Positions 1 to 8,452 are shown, counted from the first letter of the stretch. The stretch: 11,888 bases of DNA from Pseudomonadota bacterium (GCA_021819535.1 JAKAQU010000048.1:1-11888); one strand, 5' to 3'. Program-made: numbers and translations. Notes: a model not told the origin generated them from the letters alone.

Positions 1-474
1 ATCTTCTATACCGGGGTCGCGGATTGGGATTTCGTCGCCGAGGTGAAGAATGCGGTCGCCATTCCGGTGATCGTCAACGGCGATATCAAATCTCCCGAGG
101 ATGCCGAGCAGGCGCTCGCCCGCTCCGGCGCCGACGGCGTGATGGTCGGGCGCGGCTGCTATGGCCGACCCTGGCTGCTCGCCGAAATCACCCATTACCT
201 CGCAACCGGAAGCCGCCTCGCGCCGCCGCCGCTCGCGCGCCAGAAGGCGATCCTTCTCACCCATCTCGACGCCATGCTCAGCCATTACGGAAGCGGGGCG
301 GGGCTCCGCATCGCGCGGAAACACATTGCCTGGTATACCGCCGGCCTGCACGGCTCGGCCGCGTTCCGCGCCGCGATCAACCGGCTCGACGAGGTCGCCG
401 CGGCGCGCGCGCTCATCGATCGCTTTTTCGATCCGCTGATCGAAGCGTTCACCCCGGCCGCCGAGGCGGCCTGA
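1..474 (+). CDS. dusB: tRNA-dihydrouridine synthase DusB, 3' part (5' end outside window)
   Basis: This is the C-terminal 157 residues of a DusB/NifR3-type flavoenzyme, which reduces uridines in the tRNA D-loop to dihydrouridine using FMN and NADPH. The frame is open from base 1. The visible segment starts at the TGVADW/VKNAV block and continues into IPVIVNGDI and [16 protein letters not shown], the FMN-phosphate-binding end of the TIM barrel. The C-terminal helical tRNA-binding domain follows (the [14 protein letters not shown] region). Family members are roughly 320-350 residues, so about half, including the catalytic cysteine region, lies upstream of the window. The stop codon overlaps the ntrB start as TGATG. 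dusB/nifR3 directly before ntrB is a classic alphaproteobacterial arrangement, and the ntr genes are probably read from a promoter upstream of dusB. The family call is secure. Choosing DusB over another Dus subfamily rests mainly on this linkage. Confidence 0.95.
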   Translation: MFYTGVADWDFVAEVKNAVAIPVIVNGDIKSPEDAEQALARSGADGVMVGRGCYGRPWLLAEITHYLATGSRLAPPPLARQKAILLTHLDAMLSHYGSGAGLRIARKHIAWYTAGLHGSAAFRAAINRLDEVAAARALIDRFFDPLIEAFTPAAEAA

Positions 475-1598
475 TGGCCGCGATCCGGCACGGCGACATC
501 GCTCCCGGCGGTGCGGCGGCGAATGAGGCGCTCTTGCTCGGCGCCTTGCCGGTCGCGGTCGCGGTGCTCGATGGCGAAAACCGGTTCCGCTACGCCAATC
601 ACGCGGCCGAGCAGTTTTTCGGCCTGTCCTTCGCCCAGCTTTCGCAGCTTCGCCTCGCCGATCTGGTGCCGCCGGACAACCCGGTTTTTCCCCTCCTCTC
701 CCAGGTGCGGCGCGGCGAGGTGACGGTCGCCGATCATGATCTGACGCTCGAAAGCCCGCGGATTTCAAAGCGGGGAATCGCCGTCCAAGGCACGCCGCTG
801 GTCGAGGAACCGGGGGCCGTGCTCCTCATCATGCAGGATTTCTCCGCCGCCCGCGCCCTCGATCGGCAATTGAGCTTCCGGGGCGCTGCCCGCAGCGTCG
901 CCGGCATGGCGGCGGTGCTCGCCCATGAGGTGAAGAACCCGCTTTCCGGCATCCGTGGCGCGGCACAATTGCTCGAAAATTCGGTCGGTGCGGCGGATCG
1001 CGAACTCGCCGTCCTGATCCGCGACGAGGCCGATCGCATCCGCGCCCTGGTCGATCGCATGGAGGTGTTTGGCGAAAAGCCGCTCCGGCGCGAGGCGGTC
1101 AATATCCATCGGGTGCTCGAACATGTGCGCCGGCTCGCGCAAGCGGGCTTCGCCGCCGAGATCCGTTTCCACGAGGTCTATGATCCCTCGCTGCCGCCGG
1201 TTTCCGGCAATCGCGATCAGTTGCTGCAGGTGATCCTGAACCTCGTCAAGAACGCCGCCGAGGCGATCACCGAGGGCGAGGTGCCGCATGGCGAGATCAC
1301 GCTGACGACCGCGTTTCAGCATGGCTTCCGCCTGACCGTTCCCGGCGCCGCCCAGTCGCTGCATCTGCCGCTCGTGGTTTCGGTCAGGGATAACGGGCCG
1401 GGTATCGCCGACGATATCAGGGCGCATCTCTTCGACCCCTTCGTCACCTCGCGGATCAATGGCAGCGGATTGGGGCTTGCGCTGGTCGCCAAGATCGTCG
1501 GCGATCACGGCGGGCTGATCGAGGTCGAGAGCCGTCCCGGGCGCACCGAGTTTCGCCTCCATCTTCCCATGCTGAACGAGAAAGGCGATAGCGCATGA
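474..1598 (+). CDS. ntrB: Nitrogen regulation sensor histidine kinase NtrB (GlnL)
   Basis: This 374-residue soluble histidine kinase/phosphatase controls NtrC phosphorylation in response to nitrogen status; in the family this is done through PII protein. An N-terminal PAS domain spans about residues 18-130, with [18 protein letters not shown] near its start. The H-box [10 protein letters not shown] follows, with phospho-acceptor His151. The ATPase domain shows an N-box around Asn260 ([10 protein letters not shown]), the G1 box DNGPGI from Asp306, the F box FDPFVTS, and the G2 box GSGLGLAL from about 330. No membrane segment is visible, as expected for NtrB. ATG at 474 is chosen because its first base is the last base of the dusB stop (TGATG) and GAGG lies at 463-466. 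Length is normal for the family. The 3' end overlaps ntrC by four bases (ATGA), which favours coupled translation of the cognate pair. Confidence 0.97.
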   Translation: MAAIRHGDIAPGGAAANEALLLGALPVAVAVLDGENRFRYANHAAEQFFGLSFAQLSQLRLADLVPPDNPVFPLLSQVRRGEVTVADHDLTLESPRISKRGIAVQGTPLVEEPGAVLLIMQDFSAARALDRQLSFRGAARSVAGMAAVLAHEVKNPLSGIRGAAQLLENSVGAADRELAVLIRDEADRIRALVDRMEVFGEKPLRREAVNIHRVLEHVRRLAQAGFAAEIRFHEVYDPSLPPVSGNRDQLLQVILNLVKNAAEAITEGEVPHGEITLTTAFQHGFRLTVPGAAQSLHLPLVVSVRDNGPGIADDIRAHLFDPFVTSRINGSGLGLALVAKIVGDHGGLIEVESRPGRTEFRLHLPMLNEKGDSA

Positions 1599-3058
1599 CG
1601 CTTCCGGGCGTTTTACCGACGATCCTGATCGCCGATGACGATCGCTCCATCCGCACCGTTTTGACCCAGGCACTCGGGCGCGCCGGCTATCAGGTGCGAA
1701 GCACCTCGACGGCGGCGACGCTCTGGCGCTGGGTGGAGGAGGGCGAAGGCGATCTCGTCATCACCGATGTCGTCATGCCGGACGAGAACGGGCTCGATCT
1801 CGTGCCGCGCATCCGCCGCCTGCGCCCCGATCTCAGGGTGATCGTGATGAGCGCGCAATCGACGCTGCTCACCGCCGTCAAGGCGGCGCAGCGCGGGGCG
1901 TTCGAATATCTTCCCAAACCCTTCGATCTCAAGGAATTGCTCGCAGCCGTCGCGCGCGCGCTCGCGGCACCGCTGCCGCCCGCCGAACCGCGGGCGGCGG
2001 AGGCGCGTGAGAGCGAAGAGCGCCTGCCGCTGATCGGGCGGAGTGCGGCGATGCAGGAGATCTACCGCACCATCGCCCGCCTCACCACCACCGACCTCAC
2101 CGTCATGATCATCGGCGAGAGCGGCACCGGCAAGGAGTTGGTGGCGCGCGCGCTGCATGATTACGGGCGCCGGCGCGGCGGCCCGTTCGTTGCCATCAAC
2201 ATGGCGGCGATCCCGCGCGAGCTGATCGAGAGCGAGCTTTTCGGCCATGAACGCGGCGCTTTCACCGGCGCCACCAGCCGCAACCCGGGGCGCTTCGAGC
2301 AGGCGGCCGGGGGGACGCTGTTTCTCGACGAAATCGGCGACATGCCGCCCGAGGCCCAGACCCGGCTCTTGCGCGTGTTACAGGAGGGGGAGTTCACCGC
2401 GGTCGGCGGGCGCCAGACGGTGCGCGCCAATGTACGCATCATCGCCGCGACCCATCGCGATCTCCGCCAGTCGATCCGTCAGGGTTTGTTCCGCGAGGAT
2501 TTGTTCTATCGCCTCAACGTGGTGCCGATCCGCCTGCCGCCGCTCCGCGAACGGGTCGAGGACATCCCGGAACTCGCGCGGCACTTCCTCGACCGCGCGC
2601 GCGAGCAGGGCATGCCGGAAAAAACGCTGGACGAGGGGGCGCGGCTTGCGCTCATGGCCTATCGCTGGCCGGGCAATGTGCGCGAACTCGAAAATCTCAT
2701 GCGCCGGCTTGCAGCACTCTACCCCGAGGAGATGATCCGGCGCGAAGTGATCGAGGGGGAACTCGCGGAACCCGCCGCCGAGCCCACCGCCGCTCTCGCC
2801 GCCGCCGAGCCCGACAGCTTGGCGCGCGCCGTCGAGCGCCATATCATGCATTTCCTCGCCGCCTATCGCGATGGTCTCGCCCCGTCCGACATTTATGACC
2901 AGGTTCTGGCCGAGGTTGAACGGCCACTTCTCGAGATGACGCTGGCGGCGACGAGGGGCAACCAGATCAAGGCCGCTGCCATGCTCGGGCTCAACCGCAA
3001 CACCCTCCGCAAGAAAATCCGCGATCTCGACATCCAGGTTCTGCGCGGCATGTCATGA
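1595..3058 (+). CDS. ntrC: Nitrogen regulation response regulator NtrC (GlnG), sigma-54 activator
   Basis: This 487-residue NtrC-family activator drives sigma-54 promoters of nitrogen assimilation genes after phosphorylation by NtrB. The receiver domain covers about residues 8-125, with the acidic pocket IADDD and phospho-acceptor Asp58 in [10 protein letters not shown] short Ala/Pro/Glu linker follows. The AAA+ domain spans about 144-385: Walker A GESGTGKE at 174-181, the sigma-54 contact loop GAFTGA at 221-226, Walker B FLDEIGD with Asp245/Glu246, and the sensor-II type motif [10 protein letters not shown] at 358. The C-terminal Fis-type helix-turn-helix lies at about 450-485 ([19 protein letters not shown]). 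All residues needed for ATP hydrolysis and sigma-54 contact appear present. The start ATG overlaps the ntrB stop as ATGA. The stop TGA is itself part of a further ATGA that opens an 8-codon mini-ORF leading to ntrY. Confidence 0.98.
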   Translation: MTLPGVLPTILIADDDRSIRTVLTQALGRAGYQVRSTSTAATLWRWVEEGEGDLVITDVVMPDENGLDLVPRIRRLRPDLRVIVMSAQSTLLTAVKAAQRGAFEYLPKPFDLKELLAAVARALAAPLPPAEPRAAEARESEERLPLIGRSAAMQEIYRTIARLTTTDLTVMIIGESGTGKELVARALHDYGRRRGGPFVAINMAAIPRELIESELFGHERGAFTGATSRNPGRFEQAAGGTLFLDEIGDMPPEAQTRLLRVLQEGEFTAVGGRQTVRANVRIIAATHRDLRQSIRQGLFREDLFYRLNVVPIRLPPLRERVEDIPELARHFLDRAREQGMPEKTLDEGARLALMAYRWPGNVRELENLMRRLAALYPEEMIRREVIEGELAEPAAEPTAALAAAEPDSLARAVERHIMHFLAAYRDGLAPSDIYDQVLAEVERPLLEMTLAATRGNQIKAAAMLGLNRNTLRKKIRDLDIQVLRGMS

Positions 3059-3081
3059 AAGCGGCGGGGCACGTGTGGTGA
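3055..3081 (+). other. 8-codon mini-ORF bridging ntrC and ntrY
   Basis: An ATG at 3055 overlaps the ntrC stop as ATGA (3055-3058) and opens an 8-codon frame, MKAAGHVW, whose TGA at 3079-3081 overlaps a possible ntrY start as GTGA (3078-3081). Two four-base stop/start overlaps are therefore chained across the short gap between ntrC and ntrY. The peptide is too short to be called a functional protein. If real, the likely role is ribosome hand-over by termination-reinitiation so that NtrY is made in proportion to NtrC. It could equally be chance. It is listed because it is directly visible and decides between the two adjacent GTG starts of ntrY (3075 or 3078). Confidence 0.25.
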
Positions 3082-5357
3082 CGCTGATCCTCTCCCAACC
3101 GGGTGAGGCGGATGACGCAGGGCACGAAGCCCTGGGCGAGGCGGCGGTTGCGCAACCGGCGGGATCTCCGCGCGCGGGGGTGAGCCTCGGGCGCTTGCGG
3201 CACCTTGCCTCCCTCGGCGACATCCTGCTCGGCAAGGCCGCGACCCTCGTTCTCGCCGCCGGCGCGCTTTTGCTCGGCATCGGCACGTTTTCGGTGCTCG
3301 CCAATGGCGTGCCGCTCGGGCTCAGGCCCAATCTCGTCTTCGGCCTGGTGCTCGCCAATGTCGTCGTCCTGCTTTTGCTCGGCGCGCTGCTGGCCGGCCG
3401 TGTCACCCGCGTCCTCGTCGAGCGGCGGCGGGGATCGGCGGGATCGAAACTCCATGTCCGCCTGGTGCTGCTGTTCAGCGGGGTCGCGGTCGTGCCGGCG
3501 ATCGTCGTCGCCGGTTTTGCCGCGGCGATTTTCAATGTCGGCATCGAGGCCTGGTTCAACGAGCGGGTGCAGACCGCGCTTGAGGAGAGTCTCCAGGCGG
3601 CGCAGGGTTATCTCGACGAACACCGCAACAATATCCGTGCCGATGCGCTCGGCATGGCCAACGATCTCGCCCAGGCCGGCCGTTTTCTCGCCGATGATCC
3701 GGAAACCTTCGCGCGCGTCCTCGGAACCCAGGCGGCGCTGCGCGGCCTGACCGAGGCGGTGGTGTTCGAGCCCGAAACCGGGCAGGTGCTGGCGTCTGCC
3801 GGGCTGATGTCGGGGCTCGGCGCCGAATTGCCGCCGTCCTGGGCGATCGAGGCGGCGCGCGGCGGCGATGCCGTGGTGATGGATGGCGGAGATGGCACAC
3901 GCGTGCGCGCCGTCGTTCTGATCAATGCGACACCGTCCTTGATGCTGATGATCGACCGCCCGGTCGACCCCGCCATTCTCGACCACATGGCGCGCGTGCA
4001 AAAGGCGGTTGCCGAATATGACCGGCTCGATCAGAACCGCTCGGGCCTTCAGATCACTTTCGTCGTCGTGTTCGCGCTCGTCGCCCTTCTCGTGCTCGCG
4101 GCGGCGGTCTTGATCGGGCTCGTGATCGCCAATCAGATCGCGCGTCCGATCGGGCGCCTGATCCAGGCCGCGGAGCGGGTGCGCGCCGGCGACCTTGCCG
4201 TCCGGGTGCCGGAAACCGCGACCGGGGACGAGATCGCCGGATTGTCGCGCGCGTTCAACCGCATGACCGGCCAACTCGGCGCGCAGCGGAGCGAGTTGAT
4301 GGACGCTTACAGCCAGATCGACGAGCGAAGGCGTTTTACCGAGGCGGTGCTGTCGGGCGTGTCGGCCGGGGTGATCGGGCTCGATGCCGAGGGCTTGATC
4401 GAGCTTCCCAACCGCGCCGCCGGGGATCTGCTCGACCGCGAGCTGATGACCGCGATCGGGCGCGATCTCGCCGCCGAGGTGCCGGAATTCGCGCCCCTGA
4501 TCGAGGCCGCGCGCGCCGCCCCCGAGCGCGCCCAGACCGCCGAAATCGCGATCGGCCCGGCCCATCGCCGCCGCACGCTTTTGGTGCGCATCGGCGCCGA
4601 GCAGGCGGCGAGCCGGGCGGGCGGCTTCGTCGTCACCTTCGATGACATCACCGAGCTGCAATCGGCCCAGCGCAAGGCCGCCTGGGCCGATGTCGCGCGG
4701 CGCATCGCGCATGAGATCAAGAACCCGCTGACCCCGATCCAGCTCGCCGCCGAGCGCCTCAAGCGCCGCTTCACCAAGGAAATCCACTCCGACCCGGAGA
4801 CCTTCAGCCAGTGCGCCGACACCATCGTCCGCCATGTCGGCGATATCGGCCGCATGGTCGATGAATTCTCGGCCTTTGCCCGCATGCCGCAGCCGGTGAT
4901 CAAGCCCGAGGATATCGGCCGCATTCTGCGCGAGGCGCTGATCCTCCAGCGCCACGCGCATCCCGAAATCGCTTGGACGACGGCGATCCCGTCTTCGGGC
5001 CCCGAGGCGCCGTCGGATCGCCGGTTGATCGGCCAGGCGGTTACCAATCTCCTCCAGAACGCCGTCGATGCGATCGCGATGCGCCCGGGGGCTGGGGCGA
5101 TCGGGCTTGCGGTGACGGCCGACGAGGCATGGGTGCGGATCGAAATCCGCGACGATGGCATCGGCCTGCCCGCCGAGGACCGTGCCCGCCTCACCGAGCC
5201 CTATGTCACCCACAAACCGAAGGGAACCGGGCTCGGGCTCGCCATCGTCAAGAAGATCATGGAGGACCATGGCGGCAACCTCATTCTCGACGAGCGGCCG
5301 GACGGGCCGGGCGCCATCGCCACCCTCATCTTGCCTTGCGCCCGCTCTTCTCCTTAA
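3075..5357 (+). CDS. ntrY: Membrane sensor histidine kinase NtrY
   Basis: This 760-residue membrane histidine kinase is the partner of NtrX. In alphaproteobacteria NtrY/NtrX is linked to nitrogen, redox, respiration and envelope responses. Three hydrophobic segments near the N-terminus lie at about residues 56-76, 86-108 and 130-155. A presumed periplasmic sensor region covers about 156-324, and a fourth membrane helix lies at about 327-352. HAMP (about 350-400), PAS (about 415-520) and kinase modules follow. The H-box is RIAHEIKNPLTP with His546, the N-box contains Asn662 (NLLQNAVDAI), the G1 box is DDGIGL from 693, and the G2 box is GTGLGLAI from 717. There is no in-frame ATG near the start, so translation begins at GTG 3075 or GTG 3078 behind only a weak GGGG. 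Length and domain order are typical. It sits 16 nt after ntrC and 9 nt before ntrX, so it is probably one transcription unit with both. Confidence 0.95.
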   Translation: MVTLILSQPGEADDAGHEALGEAAVAQPAGSPRAGVSLGRLRHLASLGDILLGKAATLVLAAGALLLGIGTFSVLANGVPLGLRPNLVFGLVLANVVVLLLLGALLAGRVTRVLVERRRGSAGSKLHVRLVLLFSGVAVVPAIVVAGFAAAIFNVGIEAWFNERVQTALEESLQAAQGYLDEHRNNIRADALGMANDLAQAGRFLADDPETFARVLGTQAALRGLTEAVVFEPETGQVLASAGLMSGLGAELPPSWAIEAARGGDAVVMDGGDGTRVRAVVLINATPSLMLMIDRPVDPAILDHMARVQKAVAEYDRLDQNRSGLQITFVVVFALVALLVLAAAVLIGLVIANQIARPIGRLIQAAERVRAGDLAVRVPETATGDEIAGLSRAFNRMTGQLGAQRSELMDAYSQIDERRRFTEAVLSGVSAGVIGLDAEGLIELPNRAAGDLLDRELMTAIGRDLAAEVPEFAPLIEAARAAPERAQTAEIAIGPAHRRRTLLVRIGAEQAASRAGGFVVTFDDITELQSAQRKAAWADVARRIAHEIKNPLTPIQLAAERLKRRFTKEIHSDPETFSQCADTIVRHVGDIGRMVDEFSAFARMPQPVIKPEDIGRILREALILQRHAHPEIAWTTAIPSSGPEAPSDRRLIGQAVTNLLQNAVDAIAMRPGAGAIGLAVTADEAWVRIEIRDDGIGLPAEDRARLTEPYVTHKPKGTGLGLAIVKKIMEDHGGNLILDERPDGPGAIATLILPCARSSP

Positions 5358-5359
5358 GG
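5356..5359 (+). promoter_or_regulatory. ntrX ribosome binding site overlapping the ntrY stop
   Basis: AAGG overlaps the TAA stop of ntrY (5355-5357) and stands 7 nt before the ATG of ntrX at 5367. A ribosome terminating on ntrY would sit on the ntrX Shine-Dalgarno, which suggests coupled expression of the kinase and its regulator. Confidence 0.55.
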
Positions 5360-5366
5360 TCGAATA

Positions 5367-6758
5367 ATGGCGCATGACATTTTGATCGTCGATGACGAGC
5401 CGGACATCCGGCTGCTCATCGAGGGGCTGTTGTCGGATGAAGGCTACGAGGCCCGCAAGGCGAGTTCGGCCGTGGAAGCGATCGCGGCGTTCCGCCAGCG
5501 CCGGCCCTCGCTCGTCATCCTCGATGTCTGGCTCCAGGACAGCGCGATGGATGGGCTCGGCATCCTCGAAATCCTCCATCGCGAGGAGCCGGAGCTGCCG
5601 GTGATCATGATCTCCGGGCATGGCACGATCGAGATGGCGGTTGCGGCGATCCAGCAGGGGGCCTATGACTTCATCGAGAAGCCGTTCAAGGCCGATCGTC
5701 TGCTGCTGGTCGTGCGCCGCGCCCTGGAGGCGGCGCGGCTGGCGCGCGAGAACGCCGAGCTTCGTCTTCGCGCCGGCCCCGAAAGTGAGCTGATCGGCCA
5801 TTCATCGGCGATCGAGGCGCTGCGTGCGGCGATCGAGCGTGTCGCGCCGACCGGCTCGCGGGTTGTGATCAGTGGCGCCGCCGGCGTCGGCAAGGAGATC
5901 GCGGCGCGGCTCATTCATCGTCTTTCGCGCCGTGCCGAGGGGCCGTTCGTCGTTCTCAACGGCGCGACCCTGAGCCCGGGGCGTTTCGAGGAGGAATTAT
6001 TCGGGATCGAAGCCGGGCCCGACCCGTCGCTCCGCCCGCGCCGCGCCGGGGTTCTGGAACGCGCCCATGGTGGCACGCTCTTGCTCGATGAGGTTTCCGA
6101 CATGCCGTTGGAGACCCAGGGCAAGATCGTCCGCGCGCTGCAGGACCAGACCTTCGAGCGCATCGGTGGCGCGGCGCGGGTGCGCGTCGATGTTCGTGTC
6201 ATCGCCACCACCAACCGCGATCTCCAGGCCGAGATCGCCGCCGGGCGGTTTCGCGAAGATCTCTATTACCGGCTCAATGTGGTGCCGCTCCGTGTGCCCT
6301 CCCTGCGCGAGCGGCGCGAGGATATTCCGCTGCTCGCGCGCCATTTTCTGCAGCGTTCGGCGGAGAGCGCGGGAATGCCGCCGCGCGAGCTTTCGACCGA
6401 CGCGCTGACCGCGCTCCAGGCTTATGATTGGCCGGGAAATGTGCGCCAGCTCCGCAATCTCATGGACTGGCTGATGATCATGGCGACCGCGGCGCCGGGG
6501 GAATTGATCCGCGCCGATGCCCTGCCGTCCGAGATCACCTCCGGCGCGCCGGCGATGCTGGCGCTCGATCCGCACACCGATATCATGGCGCTGCCTTTGC
6601 GCGAGGCCCGTGACCTGTTCGAAACCCAGTATCTGCAAGCGCAATTGCTGCGCTTTTCCGGCCATGTCAGCCGCACCGCGCAATTCGTCGGGCTCGATCG
6701 CAGCGCCTTGCATCGCAAGCTGAAGCAGCTTGGCATCCAGACCGAGGATCGCGGCTGA
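5367..6758 (+). CDS. ntrX: Response regulator NtrX, AAA+ family, without GAFTGA loop
   Basis: This 463-residue response regulator is paired with NtrY. The receiver domain spans about residues 4-122: acidic pocket VDDEPD, phospho-acceptor Asp53 in ILDVW, and the conserved Lys in FIEKPF. The AAA+ domain spans about 135-380: Walker A GAAGVGKE at 170-177, Walker B LLDEVSD with Asp241/Glu242, an arginine-containing RFREDLYYRLNVVPLR block, and WPGNVRQLRN from 355. The segment that carries GAFTGA in NtrC reads ELFGIEAGPDPS here (about 210-221), so the sigma-54 contact loop is absent. From memory this is typical of alphaproteobacterial NtrX, and it means the protein is not expected to remodel sigma-54 polymerase. 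A Fis-like helix-turn-helix lies at about 425-458 (SRTAQFVGLDRSALHRKL). The start is supported by AAGG seven bases upstream. It is the last gene of the dusB-ntr operon. Confidence 0.96.
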   Translation: MAHDILIVDDEPDIRLLIEGLLSDEGYEARKASSAVEAIAAFRQRRPSLVILDVWLQDSAMDGLGILEILHREEPELPVIMISGHGTIEMAVAAIQQGAYDFIEKPFKADRLLLVVRRALEAARLARENAELRLRAGPESELIGHSSAIEALRAAIERVAPTGSRVVISGAAGVGKEIAARLIHRLSRRAEGPFVVLNGATLSPGRFEEELFGIEAGPDPSLRPRRAGVLERAHGGTLLLDEVSDMPLETQGKIVRALQDQTFERIGGAARVRVDVRVIATTNRDLQAEIAAGRFREDLYYRLNVVPLRVPSLRERREDIPLLARHFLQRSAESAGMPPRELSTDALTALQAYDWPGNVRQLRNLMDWLMIMATAAPGELIRADALPSEITSGAPAMLALDPHTDIMALPLREARDLFETQYLQAQLLRFSGHVSRTAQFVGLDRSALHRKLKQLGIQTEDRG

Positions 6759-6795
6759 ACCGCCTCGGCCGCCGGCGGCGCGGGGCACGGCACGA

Positions 6796-6825
6796 TTGGC
6801 GCGGATGCCGGGATTATGGCACAAT
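6796..6825 (+). promoter_or_regulatory. Candidate sigma-70-type promoter for tolC
   Basis: In the 125-nt gap between ntrX and tolC, TTGGCG (6796-6801) is followed after 18 nt by CACAAT (6820-6825). Each hexamer matches its sigma-70 consensus at four of six positions. Transcription would start near 6832, giving a leader of about 50 nt before the tolC ATG at 6884. GC-rich alphaproteobacterial promoters are poorly defined, so this is only a candidate. The rest of the gap shows a short GC palindrome at 6768-6779 and nothing else that I can assign. Confidence 0.25.
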
Positions 6826-6870
6826 GTGGCGAGATTGGCGGCGGGGACGAATGCCGGCCATGGGATTTCG

Positions 6871-6876
6871 GAAGGG
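6871..6876 (+). promoter_or_regulatory. tolC ribosome binding site
   Basis: GAAGGG lies 7 nt before the ATG at 6884. It is the deciding argument for that start over the in-frame upstream ATGs at 6824, 6851 and 6860, which would place an Arg-rich stretch ahead of the signal peptide. Confidence 0.6.
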
Positions 6877-6883
6877 TGAAGGC

Positions 6884-8452
6884 ATGAGCAGGCTTGTGCG
6901 CGTCGGGAGAAGCTTTGCCGTCCTGGTTTTGAGCCTCGGCGCGGTTGCGCTGGCCTGGCCCGCGGGGGATCTGCGCGCCGCTGACCTCGCACAGCCGCCC
7001 GGGCTCGTCGGCCCGTCCATCCCGGCGACACAGCCAGCCACAACACCGCCCCCGGCGCCGCAGCCGATCGGCCCGCCATCGCCGCATGCCGCCTCCGCGG
7101 ATGCGCATGCCCCGCACGGCGCCCCGCCGCATACCTTGGTCGAGGCGCTGGTCGCCGCCTATTCCACCAACCCGACTTTGCTTTCCGAGCGCGCCCATCT
7201 GCGCTCGGTCGATGAAAACGTGCCGACCGCGCTCGCCGGCTGGCGCCCGCAGGTTCAGTTCCAGGGCGAAGCCGGTTATGGCTACGGCACCCAGGCTTTC
7301 TATTTCCCGCCCGGGCCGCTCTCCGTGTTCGGCAATGCTCGCGATATCGGCCTCGCCCAGGCCAACGTCACCCAGCCGCTCTATACTGGCGGGCGGGTGC
7401 ATGCGCAGACCGAAGAAGCCGAAAACAACGTCATGGCCGAGCGCGCCAAGCTGATCGCGACCGAGCAGCAGGTGTTTTCCCAAGGGGTCAACGCCTATGT
7501 CACGGTGATCGAGGATCAGCAATTGCTCGCCCTCAACATCAACAACGAGCAGGTGCTGACCAAGCAGTTGCAGGCGACCAACGACCGTTTCCGGGTCGGC
7601 GAGATCACCCGCACCGACGTCGCGCAGGCCGAAGCGGCGCTGGCGCAGGCGCGCTCGCAGCGTGAAACCGCCGAGGGCACGCTGCAAACCGCGCGTTCGA
7701 CTTATCTCAGCGTCATCGGCGAGCAGGCCGAGCGCTTGTCCGAACCGCAGCCGCTCAAATTGCCGGTCAAGGACGAGGTGATGGTGAACAAGCTCGCCGC
7801 CGCCAATAATCCGAACGTGATCAACGCCCAGTTCCAGCTCGCGGCGGCGCAGGATGCGATCGACAGCGCGTTTGCCAGTCTGATGCCGACCGTCAGCATG
7901 CAGAACCAGACCTACACCCAGCAGAACGTCGCCTTTCCCTACAGCGCCACCAATGGCGGCCAGGTGACGCTGAATTTGAACATGCCGATCTATCAGGGCG
8001 GCTCGGAATACGCCGCCATCCGGCAGGCGCGCCAGAACGAGCAGGCGGCGCGCAAAAGCCTCGACGAGGCGCGCCGCACCGCGGTCCAGCAGGCGACGCA
8101 ATCCTGGGAGACGCTGATCGCAGCACGGGCCGCGATCGCCAGCGACCGTGCCGCCGTACGCTCGAACGAGATCGCGCTCGAAGGCGTCGAGCGCGAGGCG
8201 ATCGTCGGCAGCCGCACCACGCTCGACGTGCTCAACGCGCAGCAGGCGCTGCTCACCTCGCAGGTGACGCTGGTGCAGGATCTGGCGAACCTGGTGAATG
8301 CCTCCTACAATGTCGCCGCCGCGGTCGGGCGTCTCACGGCGCGCGATCTCAACCTTCCGGTCGCGGTTTATGACGAGACGGCGTATTATCGTGCGGTGCG
8401 CAATCGCTGGTTCGGCACGGGCGATTATGCGACCGGCCAGCCCGGGCGGTGA
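6884..8452 (+). CDS. tolC: TolC-family outer membrane channel protein
   Basis: This 522-residue outer-membrane factor is the exit duct for type I secretion and tripartite efflux pumps. A signal peptide is visible: basic start MSRLVRVGR, a hydrophobic core to about residue 24, and likely cleavage near Ala32/Ala33. A Pro/Ala/His-rich stretch (about 34-83) separates it from the first OEP repeat, which starts at TLVEALVAAYSTNPTL (about 84). Family hallmarks are ALAGWRPQVQFQGEAGYGYG (about 110-130), VTQPLYTGG and, in the second repeat, LNLNMPIYQGGSEY. Long Ala/Gln/Glu-rich helices lie between them, as expected for the periplasmic coiled-coil barrel. The C-terminus ends with VYDETAYYRAVRNRWFG, resembling other alphaproteobacterial TolC ends. 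ATG 6884 is preferred over 6824 because of its ribosome site and the signal peptide. In many alphaproteobacteria tolC is followed by popZ and valS, exactly as here. No inner-membrane pump partner is adjacent. Confidence 0.93.
   Translation: MSRLVRVGRSFAVLVLSLGAVALAWPAGDLRAADLAQPPGLVGPSIPATQPATTPPPAPQPIGPPSPHAASADAHAPHGAPPHTLVEALVAAYSTNPTLLSERAHLRSVDENVPTALAGWRPQVQFQGEAGYGYGTQAFYFPPGPLSVFGNARDIGLAQANVTQPLYTGGRVHAQTEEAENNVMAERAKLIATEQQVFSQGVNAYVTVIEDQQLLALNINNEQVLTKQLQATNDRFRVGEITRTDVAQAEAALAQARSQRETAEGTLQTARSTYLSVIGEQAERLSEPQPLKLPVKDEVMVNKLAAANNPNVINAQFQLAAAQDAIDSAFASLMPTVSMQNQTYTQQNVAFPYSATNGGQVTLNLNMPIYQGGSEYAAIRQARQNEQAARKSLDEARRTAVQQATQSWETLIAARAAIASDRAAVRSNEIALEGVEREAIVGSRTTLDVLNAQQALLTSQVTLVQDLANLVNASYNVAAAVGRLTARDLNLPVAVYDETAYYRAVRNRWFGTGDYATGQPGR

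Noticed and set aside
24..473. Plus-strand in-frame extension upstream of ntrB
   Set aside because: The added residues are Arg-rich and overlap dusB in another frame. The family-like PAS protein starts at ATG 474 with a ribosome site and a stop/start overlap.
2991..5801. Very long open frame on the minus strand opposite ntrY (936 codons)
   Set aside because: It is antisense to a fully recognisable NtrY/NtrX coding region, and its protein is rich in Arg, Asp, His and Gly without domain motifs, typical of the shadow frame of a GC-rich gene with strong third-position bias.
6760..6779. Possible rho-independent terminator after ntrX
   Set aside because: There is a GC palindrome (GCCGCCGGCGGC) and a possible CCGCC/GGCGG stem, but no T tract follows and the palindrome has no loop. 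It is consistent with ordinary GC-rich sequence.
6784..6830. Possible sigma-54 -24/-12 promoter before tolC
   Set aside because: Two GGCAC elements are present (near 6784-6793 and 6818-6822), but the downstream GC-containing halves are at the wrong spacing, and TTGG replaces TTGC in the first case.
6422..8101. Long minus-strand open frame opposite ntrX and tolC (559 codons)
   Set aside because: It spans two unrelated plus-strand genes and an intergenic gap, with shadow-frame composition. It is not a gene.
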